A DNA stretch of 64,000 bases from Nocardia asteroides (GCF_900637185.1 NZ_LR134352.1:2656001-2720000), one strand, 5' to 3'; positions 52,619-62,026 are shown, counted from the first letter of the stretch. Numbers and translations: made by a program. Notes: generated from the sequence alone by a model not told the origin.

Positions 52619-53950
52619 GTGGAGCGCAAACCGCCGCGGCCCCGTCGGATCACCGAGGGCACCAGCGAACACGAGGTCTATCTGCCGACCGGGGCACTGT
52701 CCCCGAATCGGCAGACTCGTGATCCGCTGCCCGACACGCTGCTCAAGCGGGTCAAACAGTTCTCGGGCCGGCTGTCCACCGAGGCGGTGGGGTCGATGCA
52801 GGATCGGCTGCCGTTCTTCGCCGATCTGGACGCCGCGCAGCGCGCGGGCGTGCAGATGCTGGTGCAGACGGCGGTCGTGAACTTCCTGGAGTGGTTGCAG
52901 GATCCCGACTCCGACATCCGCTTCAGCCTGGACGCGTTCCAGGTGATCCCGCAGGATCTGGCGCGGCGGCTCACGCTGCGCCAGACCGTGGACATGGTCC
53001 GGGTGGCCATGGACTTCTTCGAGCAGTGGCTGCCCGCGCTGGCGCGCAACGACCGGCAGCTGGTGGCGCTCACCGAGGCGGTGCTGCGATACGGGCGCGA
53101 GCTCGGCTTCGCGGCCGCCTCGGTGTACGCCAGCGCGGCGGAGTCGCGGGGCGCCTGGGACACCAGGCTGGAGGCGCTGGTGGTCGACGCGGTGGTCCGC
53201 GGCGACACCGGCCCCGACATGCTCTCCCGGGCCGCCACGCTGAACTGGGACGCCACCGCGCCCGCCACCGTGCTGGTGGGGACGCCGCCCGCGGATCAGG
53301 GCGTGTCCACCGTGGGCGCGGTGCACGCCATCGCGACCAGGCACGGCCGGGCCGCGCTGGCGGTGGTGCAGGGCGCCCGGCTGGTGATGGTGGTCAGCGG
53401 CCATCTCGGGGACGCGGGCATCGGCTCGCCGTTCCTGTCCGATCTGCTGGCCGACGTGTTCTCCGACGGCCCGGTGGTGATCGGTCCGACCATGCGCACC
53501 CTCGGCGCCGCGCACGCCAGCGCCATCGAAGCGCTGGCGGGGATGGAGGCCGTGGTGGGCTGGCGAGCCGCGCCAAGGCCCGTTCACGCCTCGGAGTTGC
53601 TGCCCGAACGCGCCCTGCTGGGCGATAGAGCTGCGATCGAGGCGCTGAACGAGTATCTTGTGCTCCCGTTGGCATCGGCCGGATCTTCGTTATCCGACAC
53701 ACTCGACGCCTACCTGGATTGTGGCGGAGCAGTAGAAACGTGCGCGCGTCAGCTGTACGTCCATCCAAATACCGTTCGGTACCGTCTCAAACGAATCGGC
53801 GAGATCACCGGACGTGATCCCATGAATCCCCGAGACGCTTATGTGCTCCGAATCGCGGCCACAGTGGGCCGTTTGACACGAACCCATAACGAATCGTCAC
53901 CCCCCGTCACAGAAACACCGCCTACCTCAGTGGGCCACGACCCCCTGTAA
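52619..53950 (+). CDS. fasR: PucR/CdaR-family transcriptional regulator FasR
   Basis: 443 residues from GTG 52619 (no clear ribosome-binding site; start uncertain). The middle holds a GGDEF-like/CdaR sensory region and the C-terminus the PucR HTH, LDCGGAVETCARQLYVHPNTVRYRLKRIGEITGRDP. In mycobacteria FasR (Rv2242) activates the fas and acpS genes and senses long-chain acyl-CoA. The gene order aceE-fasR-fabD-acpM-kas-accD6 is the same. A 21-bp palindrome lies between it and fabD. Confidence 0.9.
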   Translation: MERKPPRPRRITEGTSEHEVYLPTGALSPNRQTRDPLPDTLLKRVKQFSGRLSTEAVGSMQDRLPFFADLDAAQRAGVQMLVQTAVVNFLEWLQDPDSDIRFSLDAFQVIPQDLARRLTLRQTVDMVRVAMDFFEQWLPALARNDRQLVALTEAVLRYGRELGFAAASVYASAAESRGAWDTRLEALVVDAVVRGDTGPDMLSRAATLNWDATAPATVLVGTPPADQGVSTVGAVHAIATRHGRAALAVVQGARLVMVVSGHLGDAGIGSPFLSDLLADVFSDGPVVIGPTMRTLGAAHASAIEALAGMEAVVGWRAAPRPVHASELLPERALLGDRAAIEALNEYLVLPLASAGSSLSDTLDAYLDCGGAVETCARQLYVHPNTVRYRLKRIGEITGRDPMNPRDAYVLRIAATVGRLTRTHNESSPPVTETPPTSVGHDPL

Positions 53951-53991
53951 CGAGATCGGCGAATCGGTCGATCGGGACAGCCCACCTCGGA

Positions 53992-54012
53992 TTTTGTGGG
54001 ACCCCTACAAAA
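53992..54012. promoter_or_regulatory. palindrome before fabD, candidate FasR operator
   Basis: TTTTGT (53992-53997) and ACAAAA (54007-54012) flank a GGGACCCCT core; the symmetry extends outward to TCGG/CCGA. It is the only AT-rich palindrome in the fasR-fabD gap. Both a hairpin and a regulator site are possible. Confidence 0.45.
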
Positions 54013-54077
54013 CCGATCCGAAAGCTTCATTCGCGCCGACATCTCGTGCGGCGGGGGTCACAGTGTTTTCTTAGGGA

Positions 54078-54992
54078 GTGATCGCGTTGTTCGCCCCTGG
54101 ACAGGGGTCCCAGACACCCGGCATGCTCGCGCCCTGGCTCGCCCTCCCCGGTGCGACCGACCGCCTAGAGCTGTGGTCGAAGGCCGCAGGCCTCGACCTG
54201 GTCCGTCTCGGTACCACCGCGACGGCCGAGGAGATCGTCGACACCGCGGTGACCCAGCCGCTGGTCGTGGCGGCCGCGTTGCTCGCGTTCGCCGAAATCG
54301 CCCCCGAAACGATTCCGGCCGATACGATCGTCGCCGGACACTCGGTCGGCGAATTCGCCGCAGCCGCTGTCGCCGGCGTCATCTCCGCCGACGAGGCGGT
54401 CACCCTGGCCGCCATCCGCGGCAGGGAGATGGCCAAGGCGTGTGCGCTGGAGCCGACCGGCATGTCCGCAGTGCTCGGTGGTGATGAGGCCACCGTGCTC
54501 GCACGGCTCGCCGAGCTCGATCTCGTCCCGGCCAACCGCAACGCGGTCGGCCAGATCGTGGCGGCGGGTCGCCTGGAAGCTCTGGCGGAGCTCGCCGCGA
54601 ACCCGCCCGAGAAGGCACGGGTCCGCGCATTGCCCGTCGCCGGTGCCTTCCACACCGCTTTCATGGCCCCGGCCCAGGATGCTGTCGCCGATGCCATCGC
54701 CCAGATCACGCCGAACGACCCGACCCGGACGCTGCTGTCGAACTTCGACGGCAAGCCGGTAACCTCGGGCGCCGACGCGATCGCCAAGCTCGCCGCCCAG
54801 GTCACCCGCCCCGTGCGGTGGGACCTGTGCACCGAGACCGTCCGCGCGGCAGCCGTCTCGGCTGTGGCCGAACTGCCACCGGCGGGCACCCTCGTCGGCA
54901 TCGCGAAACGGGAGCTGAAGGGCACGCCCAACCTGGCCCTGAAGACTCCGGAAGACCTCCCCGCGTTGGCCGAAGCGGCCATCTCCGGTTAG
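54078..54992 (+). CDS. fabD: malonyl-CoA:ACP transacylase
   Basis: 304 residues from GTG 54078. The nucleophile elbow is GHSVGE with S89, the catalytic His lies in AGAFHTAFM, the oxyanion-side motif is FAPGQGSQ, and the malonyl-carboxylate Arg is in IRGREM. It loads malonate onto AcpM for the FAS-II elongation that makes meromycolate chains. TTAGGGAG precedes the start. First gene of the fabD-acpM-kas-accD6 operon. Confidence 0.95.
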   Translation: MIALFAPGQGSQTPGMLAPWLALPGATDRLELWSKAAGLDLVRLGTTATAEEIVDTAVTQPLVVAAALLAFAEIAPETIPADTIVAGHSVGEFAAAAVAGVISADEAVTLAAIRGREMAKACALEPTGMSAVLGGDEATVLARLAELDLVPANRNAVGQIVAAGRLEALAELAANPPEKARVRALPVAGAFHTAFMAPAQDAVADAIAQITPNDPTRTLLSNFDGKPVTSGADAIAKLAAQVTRPVRWDLCTETVRAAAVSAVAELPPAGTLVGIAKRELKGTPNLALKTPEDLPALAEAAISG

Positions 54993-55073
54993 CTTTCCCC
55001 CCGGCGGCCGCGCACGACGAGGTGCCGACCGTTCAGACCCCCTACAAATGAGAACAAGAAGGGAGCCACCAAA

Positions 55074-55373
55074 GTGGCCGCTCTGACCCAGGAACAGATC
55101 GTCGAAGAGCTCGGCAAGATCATCGAAGAGGTTACGGGTATCGAACCCTCCGAGGTGACTATCGAGAAGTCCTTCGTCGACGACCTGGACATCGACTCGC
55201 TGTCCATGGTCGAGATCGCTGTGCAGACCGAGGACAAGTACGGCGTCAAGATCCCCGACGAGGATCTCGCCAGCCTGAAGACCGTGGGTGACGCGGTCTC
55301 CTACATCCAGAAGCTCGAGGCGGAGAACTCCGACGCCGCCGCGGAGCTCAAGGCCAAGTTCGACGCCGAGTAG
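55074..55373 (+). CDS. acpM: meromycolate extension acyl carrier protein AcpM
   Basis: 99 residues from GTG 55074. The phosphopantetheine attachment site is [10 protein letters not shown] with S42. The C-terminal extension after the ACP core ([23 protein letters not shown]) is longer than in ordinary AcpP and is characteristic of AcpM in mycolic-acid bacteria. It carries acyl intermediates between FAS-II enzymes. AAGGGAG lies upstream with a long spacer of about 9 bases. Confidence 0.95.
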   Translation: MAALTQEQIVEELGKIIEEVTGIEPSEVTIEKSFVDDLDIDSLSMVEIAVQTEDKYGVKIPDEDLASLKTVGDAVSYIQKLEAENSDAAAELKAKFDAE

Positions 55374-55383
55374 GGCTGAACCA

Positions 55384-56634
55384 GTGACCACTCCTTCCAC
55401 CTTGAACGGGAATTTCCCCAACGTCGTCGTCACCAGCATGGCGGCGACCACGTCGATCGCGGGTGATGTCGATGCGACGTGGAAGGGACTCCTCAACGGT
55501 GAGAGCGGAATCGACGTTCTCGAGGATTCCTTCATCGAGGAATACGACCTGCCGGTGCGCATCGGCGGTCACCTGAAAGTCAGCCCCGACACCCTCCTGA
55601 GCCGGGTCGAGATCCGCCGTATGGCGTATGTCGAGCGCTTGGCGACCGTCCTCGGTCGCGAGGTGTGGAAGAACGCGGGCAGCCCGGAGGTCGACCCCGA
55701 CCGCCTGGGCGTCGCGATCGGCACCGGCCTCGGTGGCGGCGACGCGCTGATCGACTCGGTCGACAAGCTGAAGAACGGCGGCTACCGCAAGATCTCGCCG
55801 CTGGCTGTTCAGATGGTCATGCCGAACGGTCCGTCGGCCGTCGTCGGTCTCGAGCTGAAGGCCAGGGCGGGAGTGGTCACTCCGGTCTCGGCGTGCTCGT
55901 CGGGTTCGGAAGCCATCGCCAACGCGTGGCGGATGATCGTGATGGGTGACGCCGACATGGTCGTCACCGGCGGTGTCGAGGGTTTCATCGACTCCGTGCC
56001 GATCGCGGCGTTCTCCATGATGCGGGCGATGAGTACGCGCAACGACGATCCCAAGGGTGCTTCGCGTCCGTTCGACAAGGACCGTGACGGTTTCGTCTTC
56101 GGCGAGGCCGGCGCGCTCATGACGATCGAGACCGAGGAGCACGCGAAGGCTCGCGGTGCCACCATCCACGCGCGTCTGCTGGGTGCCGGCATCACGTCCG
56201 ACGGCTTCCACCTGGTCGCCCCCGATCCCGAGGGCACCGGTGCGGCCAGGGCGATGACCCGCGCGATGCAGACCGCCGGTCTGTCCAAGCAGGACATCAC
56301 CCACATCAACGCCCACGCGACCGCGACCCCCATCGGCGACACCGCCGAGGCCAACGCGATCAACAAGGCTGTGGGCAACCACGCTTCGGTGTACGCGCCG
56401 AAGTCGGCACTGGGCCACTCGATCGGCGCCGTCGGTGCTCTCGAGTCCGTGCTCACCGTGCTCGCCATCAGGGACGGCGTCGTTCCGCCGACGCTGAACC
56501 TGGACAACCAGGATCCGGAGATCGACCTCGACGTGGTGCACGGGCAGGCCCGTCACCAGGAGATCGAGTACGCGATCAACAATTCCTTCGGTTTCGGTGG
56601 GCACAACGTCGCGCTCGCCTTCGGTCGGGCCTAG
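55384..56634 (+). CDS. kasA: beta-ketoacyl-ACP synthase, KasA-type
   Basis: 416 residues from GTG 55384, 10 bp after acpM. Catalytic C171 in [10 protein letters not shown] has the same number as in mycobacterial KasA. The two His lie in [12 protein letters not shown] and [10 protein letters not shown], with the Lys in PKSAL. The gatekeeper and [10 protein letters not shown] motifs are intact. It elongates acyl-AcpM in FAS-II. M. tuberculosis has both kasA and kasB here; this locus has a single ketosynthase directly before accD6. Confidence 0.94.
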   Translation: MTTPSTLNGNFPNVVVTSMAATTSIAGDVDATWKGLLNGESGIDVLEDSFIEEYDLPVRIGGHLKVSPDTLLSRVEIRRMAYVERLATVLGREVWKNAGSPEVDPDRLGVAIGTGLGGGDALIDSVDKLKNGGYRKISPLAVQMVMPNGPSAVVGLELKARAGVVTPVSACSSGSEAIANAWRMIVMGDADMVVTGGVEGFIDSVPIAAFSMMRAMSTRNDDPKGASRPFDKDRDGFVFGEAGALMTIETEEHAKARGATIHARLLGAGITSDGFHLVAPDPEGTGAARAMTRAMQTAGLSKQDITHINAHATATPIGDTAEANAINKAVGNHASVYAPKSALGHSIGAVGALESVLTVLAIRDGVVPPTLNLDNQDPEIDLDVVHGQARHQEIEYAINNSFGFGGHNVALAFGRA

Positions 56635-56765
56635 CCGCACCGATCGACTGCATCAACGATCTCCGGTGGGGGTCGCGCCAACTGAATGGCTCGACCCCCA
56701 CCGGCGTTTCGCCTTACGCAGCCGCCGCCGCGGCGAGAATCTCAACGAAGGTAGGAGTGCACGCG

Positions 56766-58196
56766 ATGACCATCATTGCTCCCGCATTTCACGACGCAAC
56801 GACCGATCCGCGTGATCCGCTGGGCAGGCTCCAGCGCTTCTTCGACCCGGGCACGGTCCTTCCCTTGCATCCGCGGGACAAGTCCGGCGTGCTGGCCGCG
56901 ATCGGCGAGGTCGACGGTGTCCGCACCGTGGCCTACTGCTCCGACGCGACCGTCATGGGCGGCGCGATGGGCGTCGAAGGCTGCAAGCACATCGTCGACG
57001 CGATCGACACCGCCATCGAGTCCGACCTCCCGGTCGTCGGGCTGTGGCACTCCGGCGGCGCCCGCCTGGCCGAGGGCGTCGAGGCGCTGCACGCGGTCGG
57101 CCTGGTCTTCGAGGCCATGGTCCGCGCGTCCGGCCTGGTCCCGCAGATCTCGGTGGTGCTCGGTTTCGCCGCCGGTGGCGCGGCCTACGGCCCGGCGCTG
57201 ACCGACATCGTCATCATGGCGCCCGAGGGGCGGGTCTTCGTCACCGGTCCCGACGTGGTGCGTTCGGTGACCGGCGAGAACGTCGACATGGAGACCCTGG
57301 GCGGTCCCACCACACACTTCAAGAAGTCCGGCGTGTGCCACATCGCCGCCGACGACGAGGCCGATGCCCTGCATCGCGCCCGCAGGCTGGTCTCGATGTT
57401 CGCCGAGCAGGGCGAGTTCGACCTGGCGGTCGCCGCGCACGGCGACGTCGACCTGAAGGCGATGCTGCCCGCTTCGCCGCGGCGCGCCTACGACGTGAAG
57501 CCGATCATCCACGAGCTGCTCGACAACGTCGACGGCGAATCCTCCTTCGAGGAGCTGCAGGGCGGGTACGCGCGCAGCATGGTCGTCGGCTTGGGCCGCC
57601 TCGGTGGCCGCACCGTCGGCGTGCTCGCCAACAACCCGCTGCGGCTGGGCGGCTGCCTGAACTCCGAAAGTGCCGAGAAGGCTTCGCGTTTCGTGCGCCT
57701 GTGCGACGCGTTCGGTATCCCCCTGATCGTCGTCACCGATGTGCCCGGCTACCTGCCCGGTGTGGGTCAGGAGCTCGAGGGCGTCGTGCGCCGTGGCGCG
57801 AAGCTGCTGCACGCCTTCGCCGAGGCTCGCGTTCCCCGCGTCACCCTGGTGACCCGCAAGATCTACGGCGGCGCCTACATCGCCATGAACGCCCGCGCGC
57901 TCGGCGCGACCGCCGTGTACGCCTGGCCCGGTTCCGAGGTCGCCGTCATGGGCGCCAAGGCCGCGGTCGGCATCCTGCACAAGAAGGCGCTCGCCGCCGC
58001 CCCCGACGACGAGCGCGAAGCCCTGCACGAGCGCCTCACCGCCGAGCACGAGCAGATCGCGGGCGGCGTCGAACGTGCTGTCGCCATCGGTGTCGTCGAC
58101 GAGGTCATCGACCCCGCCAAGACCCGCAGCACCATCGCCGCCGCCCTCGCCTCGGCCCCGGCCCGCAAGAGCCACCACAAGAACATCCCGCTCTGA
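56766..58196 (+). CDS. accD6: acyl-CoA carboxylase carboxyltransferase beta subunit AccD6
   Basis: 476 residues from ATG 56766, with GTAGGAG about 9 bases upstream. Carboxyltransferase (crotonase-fold) domains: the N-terminal half with GFAAGGAAYGPALTD and HLAADDE-like FKKSGVCHIAADDEADAL; the C-terminal half with VTDVPGYLPGVGQE and RKIYGGAYIAMN. In mycobacteria AccD6 with AccA3 makes malonyl-CoA for FAS-I and FAS-II. It closes the operon and is followed by a perfect terminator hairpin. Confidence 0.95.
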   Translation: MTIIAPAFHDATTDPRDPLGRLQRFFDPGTVLPLHPRDKSGVLAAIGEVDGVRTVAYCSDATVMGGAMGVEGCKHIVDAIDTAIESDLPVVGLWHSGGARLAEGVEALHAVGLVFEAMVRASGLVPQISVVLGFAAGGAAYGPALTDIVIMAPEGRVFVTGPDVVRSVTGENVDMETLGGPTTHFKKSGVCHIAADDEADALHRARRLVSMFAEQGEFDLAVAAHGDVDLKAMLPASPRRAYDVKPIIHELLDNVDGESSFEELQGGYARSMVVGLGRLGGRTVGVLANNPLRLGGCLNSESAEKASRFVRLCDAFGIPLIVVTDVPGYLPGVGQELEGVVRRGAKLLHAFAEARVPRVTLVTRKIYGGAYIAMNARALGATAVYAWPGSEVAVMGAKAAVGILHKKALAAAPDDEREALHERLTAEHEQIAGGVERAVAIGVVDEVIDPAKTRSTIAAALASAPARKSHHKNIPL

Positions 58197-58218
58197 CCCC
58201 AGCGCGGTAGCTCATTCC

Positions 58219-58259
58219 CGACCGTCGCCTCTTCCCGAAAACGGAAGAGGCGACGGTCG
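58219..58259 (+). terminator. perfect 17-bp hairpin terminator after accD6
   Basis: CGACCGTCGCCTCTTCC and GGAAGAGGCGACGGTCG pair perfectly around a 7-base loop and are followed by TTTCG. This is the clearest terminator in the window. Confidence 0.85.
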
Positions 58260-58352
58260 TTTCGCATCCGTTCCCACGCGCTACGCCGAAAATTCGCGTG
58301 CGGTCCGATGCGCCGATCCCTAGCGTGGCCGCCACAGGCGAATGGAGGATCG

Positions 58353-58670
58353 GTGGTTCGGCGGAGTCCGCAGGAGAAGAAGGCGCTCAGTTACGCGCGG
58401 GATCGGCGTAACTGTTATGGGGAGAACGACAAGAGTTCGCGGAAGAACATTCCGTTGCGGAAGCGGCTGCGGAATCGGGTTGATCGGCGGCGGGAAGGTG
58501 TCTTCATCGGTGCGGTCGGGGCGGTGGATCTGGTGGCTGCCGAGCAGTGTGAGATCGACATGCTGGCCAAGGGGCGGCCGTCGTACTGGCGGAAGAGGCC
58601 GGACTTGCCGCTCGGTGAGGTCGTGGCGTTCAAGATGCGGCGGCGGTCGGGCGTGCGGCCGTCGTGGTGA
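58353..58670 (+). CDS. basic conserved hypothetical protein
   Basis: 105 residues from GTG 58353, with GGAGGA 4-5 bases upstream and a TAGCGT -10-like hexamer at 58320-58325. Very basic throughout: SPQEKKALSYARDRRNCYGENDKSSRKNIPLRKRLRNRVDRRRE, then a short hydrophobic patch and an Arg-rich tail. The N-terminal DRRN(C)YGEN...KNIPLRK block resembles small conserved actinobacterial proteins of unknown role. Nucleic acid binding is possible from charge alone. Confidence 0.7.
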   Translation: MVRRSPQEKKALSYARDRRNCYGENDKSSRKNIPLRKRLRNRVDRRREGVFIGAVGAVDLVAAEQCEIDMLAKGRPSYWRKRPDLPLGEVVAFKMRRRSGVRPSW

Positions 58671-58700
58671 CACCTGACCTCCGGGTTCGGCTCAGGCGCG

Positions 58701-58706
58701 CATAAT
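58701..58706 (+). promoter_or_regulatory. -10-like hexamer, leaderless type
   Basis: CATAAT lies 6 bases before GTG 58713, with no ribosome-binding site. Confidence 0.35.
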
Positions 58707-58712
58707 GGCAGG

Positions 58713-59171
58713 GTGCGCTACGAAGAACTCGCCGAGGTCCCGTGCTCGATCACGCGACCGCTGGTGATCTTCGGGGACCGGTGGACGCTGCTGATCCTCA
58801 AGTACTGCTTCACCGGAATCCGCCGGTTCAACGCGTTCCAGGGCGCGCTGGGGATCTCCCGTAGCCGGTTGCAGGATCGGCTCGACCGCCTGATCGAGCA
58901 CGAGATCCTCGTCAAGCAGCCCGCGAAAGAGGGTGCCTACGAGGAATACCGGCTCACCGAGAAGGGCCACGCCATCTACCCGATCCTGATGGCCATCCGC
59001 GACTGGGGCGACACCTACATGGCCCCTGACGGCCCGCCGGTCGAGTACCGCCACAAGAATTGCACCGGCGAAGGACACGTCCACCTCACCTGCGACGAAT
59101 GCGGCAACGAGGTCACCGCACGCGACATCGCCCCGGAACCGGGCCCGGGGCTCGCCGCGCGTTCGGCCTGA
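58713..59171 (+). CDS. HxlR family transcriptional regulator with Cys-rich tail
   Basis: 152 residues from GTG 58713. HxlR winged helix: CSITRPLVIFGDRWTLLILKYCFTGIRRFNAFQGALGISRSRLQDRLDRLIEHEIL. After the wing it carries KNCTGEGHVHLTCDECGNEVTARD, a C/H-x-C-x2-C zinc-ribbon-like tail seen in a subset of HxlR proteins. The convergent nitroreductase gene next door has a perfect palindrome over its promoter, and this protein is the natural candidate binder. Confidence 0.87.
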   Translation: MRYEELAEVPCSITRPLVIFGDRWTLLILKYCFTGIRRFNAFQGALGISRSRLQDRLDRLIEHEILVKQPAKEGAYEEYRLTEKGHAIYPILMAIRDWGDTYMAPDGPPVEYRHKNCTGEGHVHLTCDECGNEVTARDIAPEPGPGLAARSA

Positions 59172-59183
59172 GGTTCTCGTCCG

Positions 59184-59873
59184 TCAGCTCGTGTGCCAGG
59201 TGATCTGGTCTTCGAGGGGGGCTCGGGCGGTGCGGAAGGTGTTGACGGGGTGGGTGGGGTCGGGGTAGCCGAAGGAGACGCCGAAGACGACCTTGCGGTG
59301 GGCGGGGAGGTCGAAGAAGTCGTGGAGGAAGGGGGAGTAGGAGGCCAGGGCGGCTTGGGGCGCGGCGCCGAGGCCCAGGGCCTGGGCGCCGAGCAGGAAG
59401 CTCTGGAGCCAGAGGCCGCAGTCGACGGCGCCGTAGACGCCGAGATCGGCTTCGGAGGTGACGATGGCGACGTGCGGTGCGTCGAACAGCTCGAAATTGC
59501 GCACCATCTGGCGCATCGTCTTCTCGTGGTCGCCCTTGGCGATGCCGACGCTGTCGTAGAGCTGGAAACCGCACGCCCGCCTGCGCTCCCGGTACACGCC
59601 CTCGTACTGGGCGGGGAACTCGAAATCCGGTGCGGTGCCGCTGGTCTGGATGTGTGCGAGCAGTTCCTTGCGGAAGCGCTCGGTGCCCTCGCCCGCGGTG
59701 ACGACGACCTGCCACGGCTGGGTGTTGCACCACGACGGCGTGCGCCGGGTGAGGTTCAGCAGCCGGTCGATCAGCGCGCGGTCGACCTCGTCGGGCAGGA
59801 ACTGCCTGCAGGACCAGCGGTCGTCGGCCAGGCGCTCGAGCGCGCCGAAGTCGGTGGGGTCGGACGGCGCCAT
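59184..59873 (-). CDS. nitroreductase family protein
   Basis: 229 residues, FMN-dependent NAD(P)H oxidoreductase of the nitro/flavin reductase fold. FMN-phosphate motif RWSCRQFLPD, and RTPSWCNTQPWQVVVTAG is the family signature near residue 45. The C-terminal FGVSFGYPDPTHPVNTFRTAR segment is typical of the group. It could reduce nitroaromatics, quinones or flavins. GGAG lies upstream of the ATG. Under a perfect palindromic operator. Confidence 0.87.
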   Translation of the reverse strand: MAPSDPTDFGALERLADDRWSCRQFLPDEVDRALIDRLLNLTRRTPSWCNTQPWQVVVTAGEGTERFRKELLAHIQTSGTAPDFEFPAQYEGVYRERRRACGFQLYDSVGIAKGDHEKTMRQMVRNFELFDAPHVAIVTSEADLGVYGAVDCGLWLQSFLLGAQALGLGAAPQAALASYSPFLHDFFDLPAHRKVVFGVSFGYPDPTHPVNTFRTARAPLEDQITWHTS

Positions 59874-59902
59874 GGGTCGGCTCCTTCACTCGGCCAGAAG
59901 AT

Positions 59903-59927
59903 CTGGTCTCATTTTGAGACCAGGCTA
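59903..59927 (-). promoter_or_regulatory. perfect palindromic operator with -10 for the nitroreductase
   Basis: CTGGTCTCA (59903-59911) and TGAGACCAG (59915-59923) are perfect 9-bp arms with a TTT/AAA centre. The minus-strand -10-like TAGCCT is 59922-59927, so the palindrome covers the expected transcription start. Confidence 0.6.
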
Positions 59928-59950
59928 GCAGGAGGGCCGGAAACACGGAA

Positions 59951-59984
59951 CCCGTCCGCACCCGGAAATCCGGGCGCGGACGGG
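59951..59984 (-). terminator. hairpin terminator after the vWA gene
   Basis: CCCGTCCGC/GCGGACGGG and inner CCCGG/CCGGG arms around AAAT, with one mismatch. It lies 11 bp beyond the stop of the gene at 59996 in its direction of transcription. Confidence 0.55.
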
Positions 59985-59995
59985 CTCGTCGGCGA

Positions 59996-61843
59996 TCAGG
60001 CGCGGCGCCGGGCGACGACCCGGATCGCCACTCCGATACCGATCAGCGCGACCACGCCGACACCGATACCGACAATCGCCGCCCACGGCGTGCCCGACTC
60101 CGAACCGCCGACCGCGACAGCCTTTTCGGTGTCCGCCTGCGAGCCGGGCACGTCGGGCGTTCCGCCGAGATAGACCGGCCCGGCCTCCACGTCGCCCGCG
60201 ACGGTGAGGTCGAGTTCGATCGGCGTCGGCGGCATGGCGGTGGCTCCCGACGGCATGCCGACCTTCACCGCGATGTAGTACCACCCGGCCACCGACTGAC
60301 GCTGCGCCGAGGTCACGCTGGAGTCCCGGTTGGCGTAGCGGATCGGCACGGTCGCGCCCGCGAGTTCGGTGGCCTGGCGCCCGGAGAACGAGTTCGTGTC
60401 CTCGTCGATCTCGCCGCCCAGCGGCGAGTACAGGGTCGTGGTGACGTTCGTGGCGGTGGTGTATCCGGCCCCGCCGGTCTCGGTGAACCGCACCCGGTAG
60501 GCCAGCCCCTGGCCCCAGCCGAGGCGCACCTTGTAGAAGACGTACTCGCCGGACTGGATCGTGTCGGTGTATGCGCCGCTGCCGTCCAGGGCCGTGGCGA
60601 CGGTGAACGAACCGCCGCCGGTGACCGGTGCCGCCGGTCCCGCCGGTGCGGTGAAGGCGGTTTCCTTCGTGACCGCGCCGGGGCCGGGATCGGTGACGCC
60701 CGGTTCGATGCCGACGAGCAGTTCCACCAGGAGGCGCGCGGGCAATCCGGTGGGGGCCTCGTCCCAGTTCAGTTCGTAGTAGTAGCGGCCGCCGCCCTGG
60801 CAGGAGTCGGCACTGCCACCGGAGGGCTGATCCGTGGCCCGCGTCAGGATGTTGCCGATGGTGAACGCGACGCCATCGCCGGTGCGGGATTCGAGTTCGC
60901 GCTCCCGGATATTGCAGTACGCGCCGTCATGTCCGTAGATCCGCATCTCCAGCACCGCGATGCCCTCGGTGCTCGCGCCGAGGCTCGCTCGCGGGAACGA
61001 GACGATCCCGGTGACGTACGCGGTCGCCCCGGTGGGCACGTCCACCGCGTACCAGCGCTTCTCGTGCTGACCGATGGTGTCGACGTACTGACCCGGGGCC
61101 GCGACCGGCGCGGTGCCGAAGGTGTCGGTGCCGGTGATCGGTGTGCCCGTGGCCTGGTAGTTGCGCAGCGCCGACGCGCTGACCCGGGGCAGGATCCGTT
61201 CCAGCGCGGCGCCGTCGACGGCATCGCTGTAGGTGCCGCCGGTGGTTTCGGCCACGCAGGTCAGCTGGGCGCGGGCCTTGTCGTCGACGGCGAACCCGAT
61301 CGAGTGGACGATCAGGTCGAGACCCTGCTGCTTCAACTCCGCGGCCACCTGGCACGGATCCGGCGGCGCGCAGGTGTCGTCACCGTCGGAGACCAGCACG
61401 ATCGAGCGCGGGCCCGAGGACGGCAGCGACTCGGCGGCCTGGCGCAGAGCGGTGCCCATCGGGGTCCACCCGCGCGCCTGGATGCCGTCGACGGCGCCGG
61501 TGAGCGCGGCCTTGTCGAGGGTGGCCGCCTGCCGCAGGATCTGCACGTCGCGGCAACCGGCCTCCTTCTCGGCGTCGGTGTTGCCGGTGCCGGTGCCGTA
61601 GGTCGTCAGACCCACCTTCGATTCGGCGGGCGCCGAGTCGACGAAGGCGCGGACCGCCCGCTTGGCCGAGTCCATCATGGTGGCGCCCTGGTCGGGACGC
61701 TGCATGGATCCGGACGCGTCCAGGATGAGCATGGTGGGCGCGTATTGCGCGGGTTCGGCGTGCGCGATCGCGGGCAGTGCCGCGGGCAGCAGGGTGAGCG
61801 CGGCGGCGGTGGCGGCCGCGGTCAGGGTGCGAAATCTCGACAT
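59996..61843 (-). CDS. secreted, membrane-anchored vWA domain protein
   Basis: 615 residues. Signal peptide (1 to about 29, ending AHA), then a von Willebrand A domain (about 37-215) with intact MIDAS LDASGSM and VLVSDGDDTC. A long beta-rich region with several Cys follows (about 230-560, including DGAYCNIRERE and DSCQGGG). One C-terminal transmembrane helix (about 585-608) and a basic tail close it. It resembles exported actinobacterial vWA proteins that may bind metal and protein partners at the cell surface. The ligand is unknown. Confidence 0.85.
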   Translation of the reverse strand: MSRFRTLTAAATAAALTLLPAALPAIAHAEPAQYAPTMLILDASGSMQRPDQGATMMDSAKRAVRAFVDSAPAESKVGLTTYGTGTGNTDAEKEAGCRDVQILRQAATLDKAALTGAVDGIQARGWTPMGTALRQAAESLPSSGPRSIVLVSDGDDTCAPPDPCQVAAELKQQGLDLIVHSIGFAVDDKARAQLTCVAETTGGTYSDAVDGAALERILPRVSASALRNYQATGTPITGTDTFGTAPVAAPGQYVDTIGQHEKRWYAVDVPTGATAYVTGIVSFPRASLGASTEGIAVLEMRIYGHDGAYCNIRERELESRTGDGVAFTIGNILTRATDQPSGGSADSCQGGGRYYYELNWDEAPTGLPARLLVELLVGIEPGVTDPGPGAVTKETAFTAPAGPAAPVTGGGSFTVATALDGSGAYTDTIQSGEYVFYKVRLGWGQGLAYRVRFTETGGAGYTTATNVTTTLYSPLGGEIDEDTNSFSGRQATELAGATVPIRYANRDSSVTSAQRQSVAGWYYIAVKVGMPSGATAMPPTPIELDLTVAGDVEAGPVYLGGTPDVPGSQADTEKAVAVGGSESGTPWAAIVGIGVGVVALIGIGVAIRVVARRRA

Positions 61844-62026
61844 GTCCTCGACTTCGTGAACAAGGATGAAAACCGGGCATACGTTACCGATCGGTCAAGA
61901 ATCCCTCCACCCCGGAAAGTGGTGGCACACACCATCGTTTACCGGCGAAATTCCTGTTCCGGCAGGTCCGCTTCGATTCTTCGGCCGGACCCCTCGCGCC
62001 TGCCGCACGGCGACGATCACGCGGGG

